From positions 1 through 12,217 of the forward strand of contig DATFNV010000448.1 of the NCBI GenBank assembly GCA_035266225.1: 12,217 nucleotides of DNA, read 5' to 3'. Positions within the stretch are counted from its first letter, which is position 1; every line of letters starts with the position of its first letter. Below the pieces are notes generated by a model, which worked only from the letters and a program-made list of their open reading frames with translations, made no database searches and was not told the DNA's origin. The stretch comes from DATFNV01 sp035266225 (lineage in GTDB: Bacteria > Planctomycetota > Planctomycetia > Gemmatales > Gemmataceae). Of the stretch, positions 11,298 to 12,217 are shown piece by piece. The position numbers were made by a program, and so were the translations under genes.

Positions 11298-12217
11298 ATG
11301 TCCACGTTCTGGTCCTTCGTGAAAGGTCTCCTGAGAAAGCAGTACCGCGGCGCGTGGCGCCCCCGCTCGAAGTACCGCCGCACGACCCCGTTCACCCGCC
11401 TTCGCTTCGAGGAGCTGGAGGTCCGGGTCGTGCCGGCCAGCTACTCGTGGACGGGGGGAGCGAACACGCTCAACTGGGGCGACGCCGCCAACTGGTCGGG
11501 CAACGTCGTCCCGGGGAGCGGGGATGACGTGACGATCAGCAAGTCAGGGATCGGCACCATCACGATCGCCGGCACGCAGTCAGTCCGCACGCTGAACGAC
11601 ACCACGGCGGCCCTGTCGATTGCGTCAGGCGGGTCCCTGTCCCTGGCGGCGGTTGCGGCGAATTCCACCTTCGGCCAAAACGTGACCGTGGCCTCGGGAG
11701 CCACGCTAGCGGTCGGGGCAAGCGCCAGTGTCCTGCTCCAGGCGGGCGTGACGTTGACCGACAACGGCACCCTGAGCTTCGCCAGCAGCGACGTGGTGAC
11801 CTTCGGGGCCACTAACGACTTCGCGACGGAGCAGGTGGTGGTCGGTAGCGGCGGCCTGCTCAACGCCAGCGGCACGACCTTCACCGCCTCCACTACCAAC
11901 AACAGCGGCCTGATCACCGTCAACAGCGGCGGACAATTGGCCCCCAGCGGCTGCACCTTCCAGTTGCCCCTATTCCTGCCTGCCGTCAACGTCGCTAACC
12001 TGGGCGGCGCCAGCAGCAACGTGTCCTTCCAGGACATCAACATCGTCGCCGGCACCCTGTCCAGCGGCGAGGTGGACCTCAACGCCATCGGCACCAGCAC
12101 GACCAATCTGCGCTACGTCTTCTCGGGCGCCTTTACGATCGCCAGCGGGGCAACGCTCAACGTCGCCGCTAGCCTCCCCGTCCTGCTCGACCCGGGGGTG
12201 ACGGTCACCGACAACGG
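11298..12217 (+). CDS. Large planctomycete surface/exoprotein with beta-structured repeats (partial, 3' end outside)
   Basis: At least 306 codons are open to the window edge. A basic N-terminus (VKGLLRKQYRGAWRPRSKYRR) leads to RLRFEELEVRVVPA (residues about 34-47), the LE-x-R-x-(V/L)-x-P motif at the start of many very large planctomycete secreted proteins; it probably serves export or sorting. It is followed by SYSWTGGANTLNWGDAANWSGNVVPG, the usual opening of autotransporter-like beta-helix repeats, and then Ser/Thr/Gly/Asn-rich strands. An internal repeat of about 150 residues is visible: VASGATLAVGAS...VLLQAGVTLTDNG (from about 131) recurs as IASGATLNVAAS...VLLDPGVTVTDNG (from about 281). 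ATG 11298 has GAGG seven bases ahead. The family commonly exceeds 1000 residues. Adhesion or cell-envelope structure is the likely role. Confidence 0.88.
   Translation, partial: MSTFWSFVKGLLRKQYRGAWRPRSKYRRTTPFTRLRFEELEVRVVPASYSWTGGANTLNWGDAANWSGNVVPGSGDDVTISKSGIGTITIAGTQSVRTLNDTTAALSIASGGSLSLAAVAANSTFGQNVTVASGATLAVGASASVLLQAGVTLTDNGTLSFASSDVVTFGATNDFATEQVVVGSGGLLNASGTTFTASTTNNSGLITVNSGGQLAPSGCTFQLPLFLPAVNVANLGGASSNVSFQDINIVAGTLSSGEVDLNAIGTSTTNLRYVFSGAFTIASGATLNVAASLPVLLDPGVTVTDN

Overview
The window comes from a GC-rich bacterial chromosome, most likely a planctomycete of the Gemmata type. Four things support this: an ECF sigma factor starting with a planctomycete-style FPSTQW motif, a large membrane Ser/Thr kinase with a TPR tail, a TPR-glycosyltransferase, and an exoprotein whose N-terminus carries the RLRFEELEVRVVPA motif typical of large planctomycete surface proteins. 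This is inferred from protein style; no rRNA or other phylogenetic marker is present.

Bases 1-3113 are a junkyard of mobile DNA. The end of an unidentified gene (1-120) is followed by a 5'-truncated IS982 transposase (144-887) that is AT-richer than its surroundings. Next come about 570 bp without a gene but with strong hairpins (888-1453), then the 5' part of a group II intron (from about 1454) whose reverse transcriptase (2030-2605) breaks off just after the first catalytic motif. The break coincides with a 100-bp foldback element with 26-bp terminal inverted repeats flanked by TA (2589-2688). Beyond it, sequence unrelated to the intron begins, including a frame-broken coding remnant on the minus strand (2697-3113).

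Bases 3122-6618 hold three minus-strand genes. A TPR-glycosyltransferase-DUF6165 fusion (6618-4540) is followed by an ECF sigma factor (4409-3675), a possible 17-codon mini-ORF joined by stop/start overlaps (3678-3625), and a conserved-looking small protein (3622-3122). A 129-bp divergent region then separates the glycosyltransferase from a 901-residue membrane Ser/Thr kinase on the plus strand (6748-9453).

The kinase converges on a PD-(D/E)XK (Rpn/DUF4351-like) protein (10446-9538), with a strong hairpin terminator between them. About 850 bp without a convincing gene (10447-11297) hold three perfect hairpins. The start of a large beta-structured surface protein (11298 onward) runs off the window.

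The sigma factor, membrane kinase and surface protein fit a picture of planctomycete envelope signalling and surface construction, but nothing shows that they act together. The most unusual items are the foldback element at a chimeric junction, the mini-ORF bridging the sigma factor and its downstream gene, and the three-domain glycosyltransferase fusion. I see no CRISPR array, tRNA, rRNA or recognised defence system.
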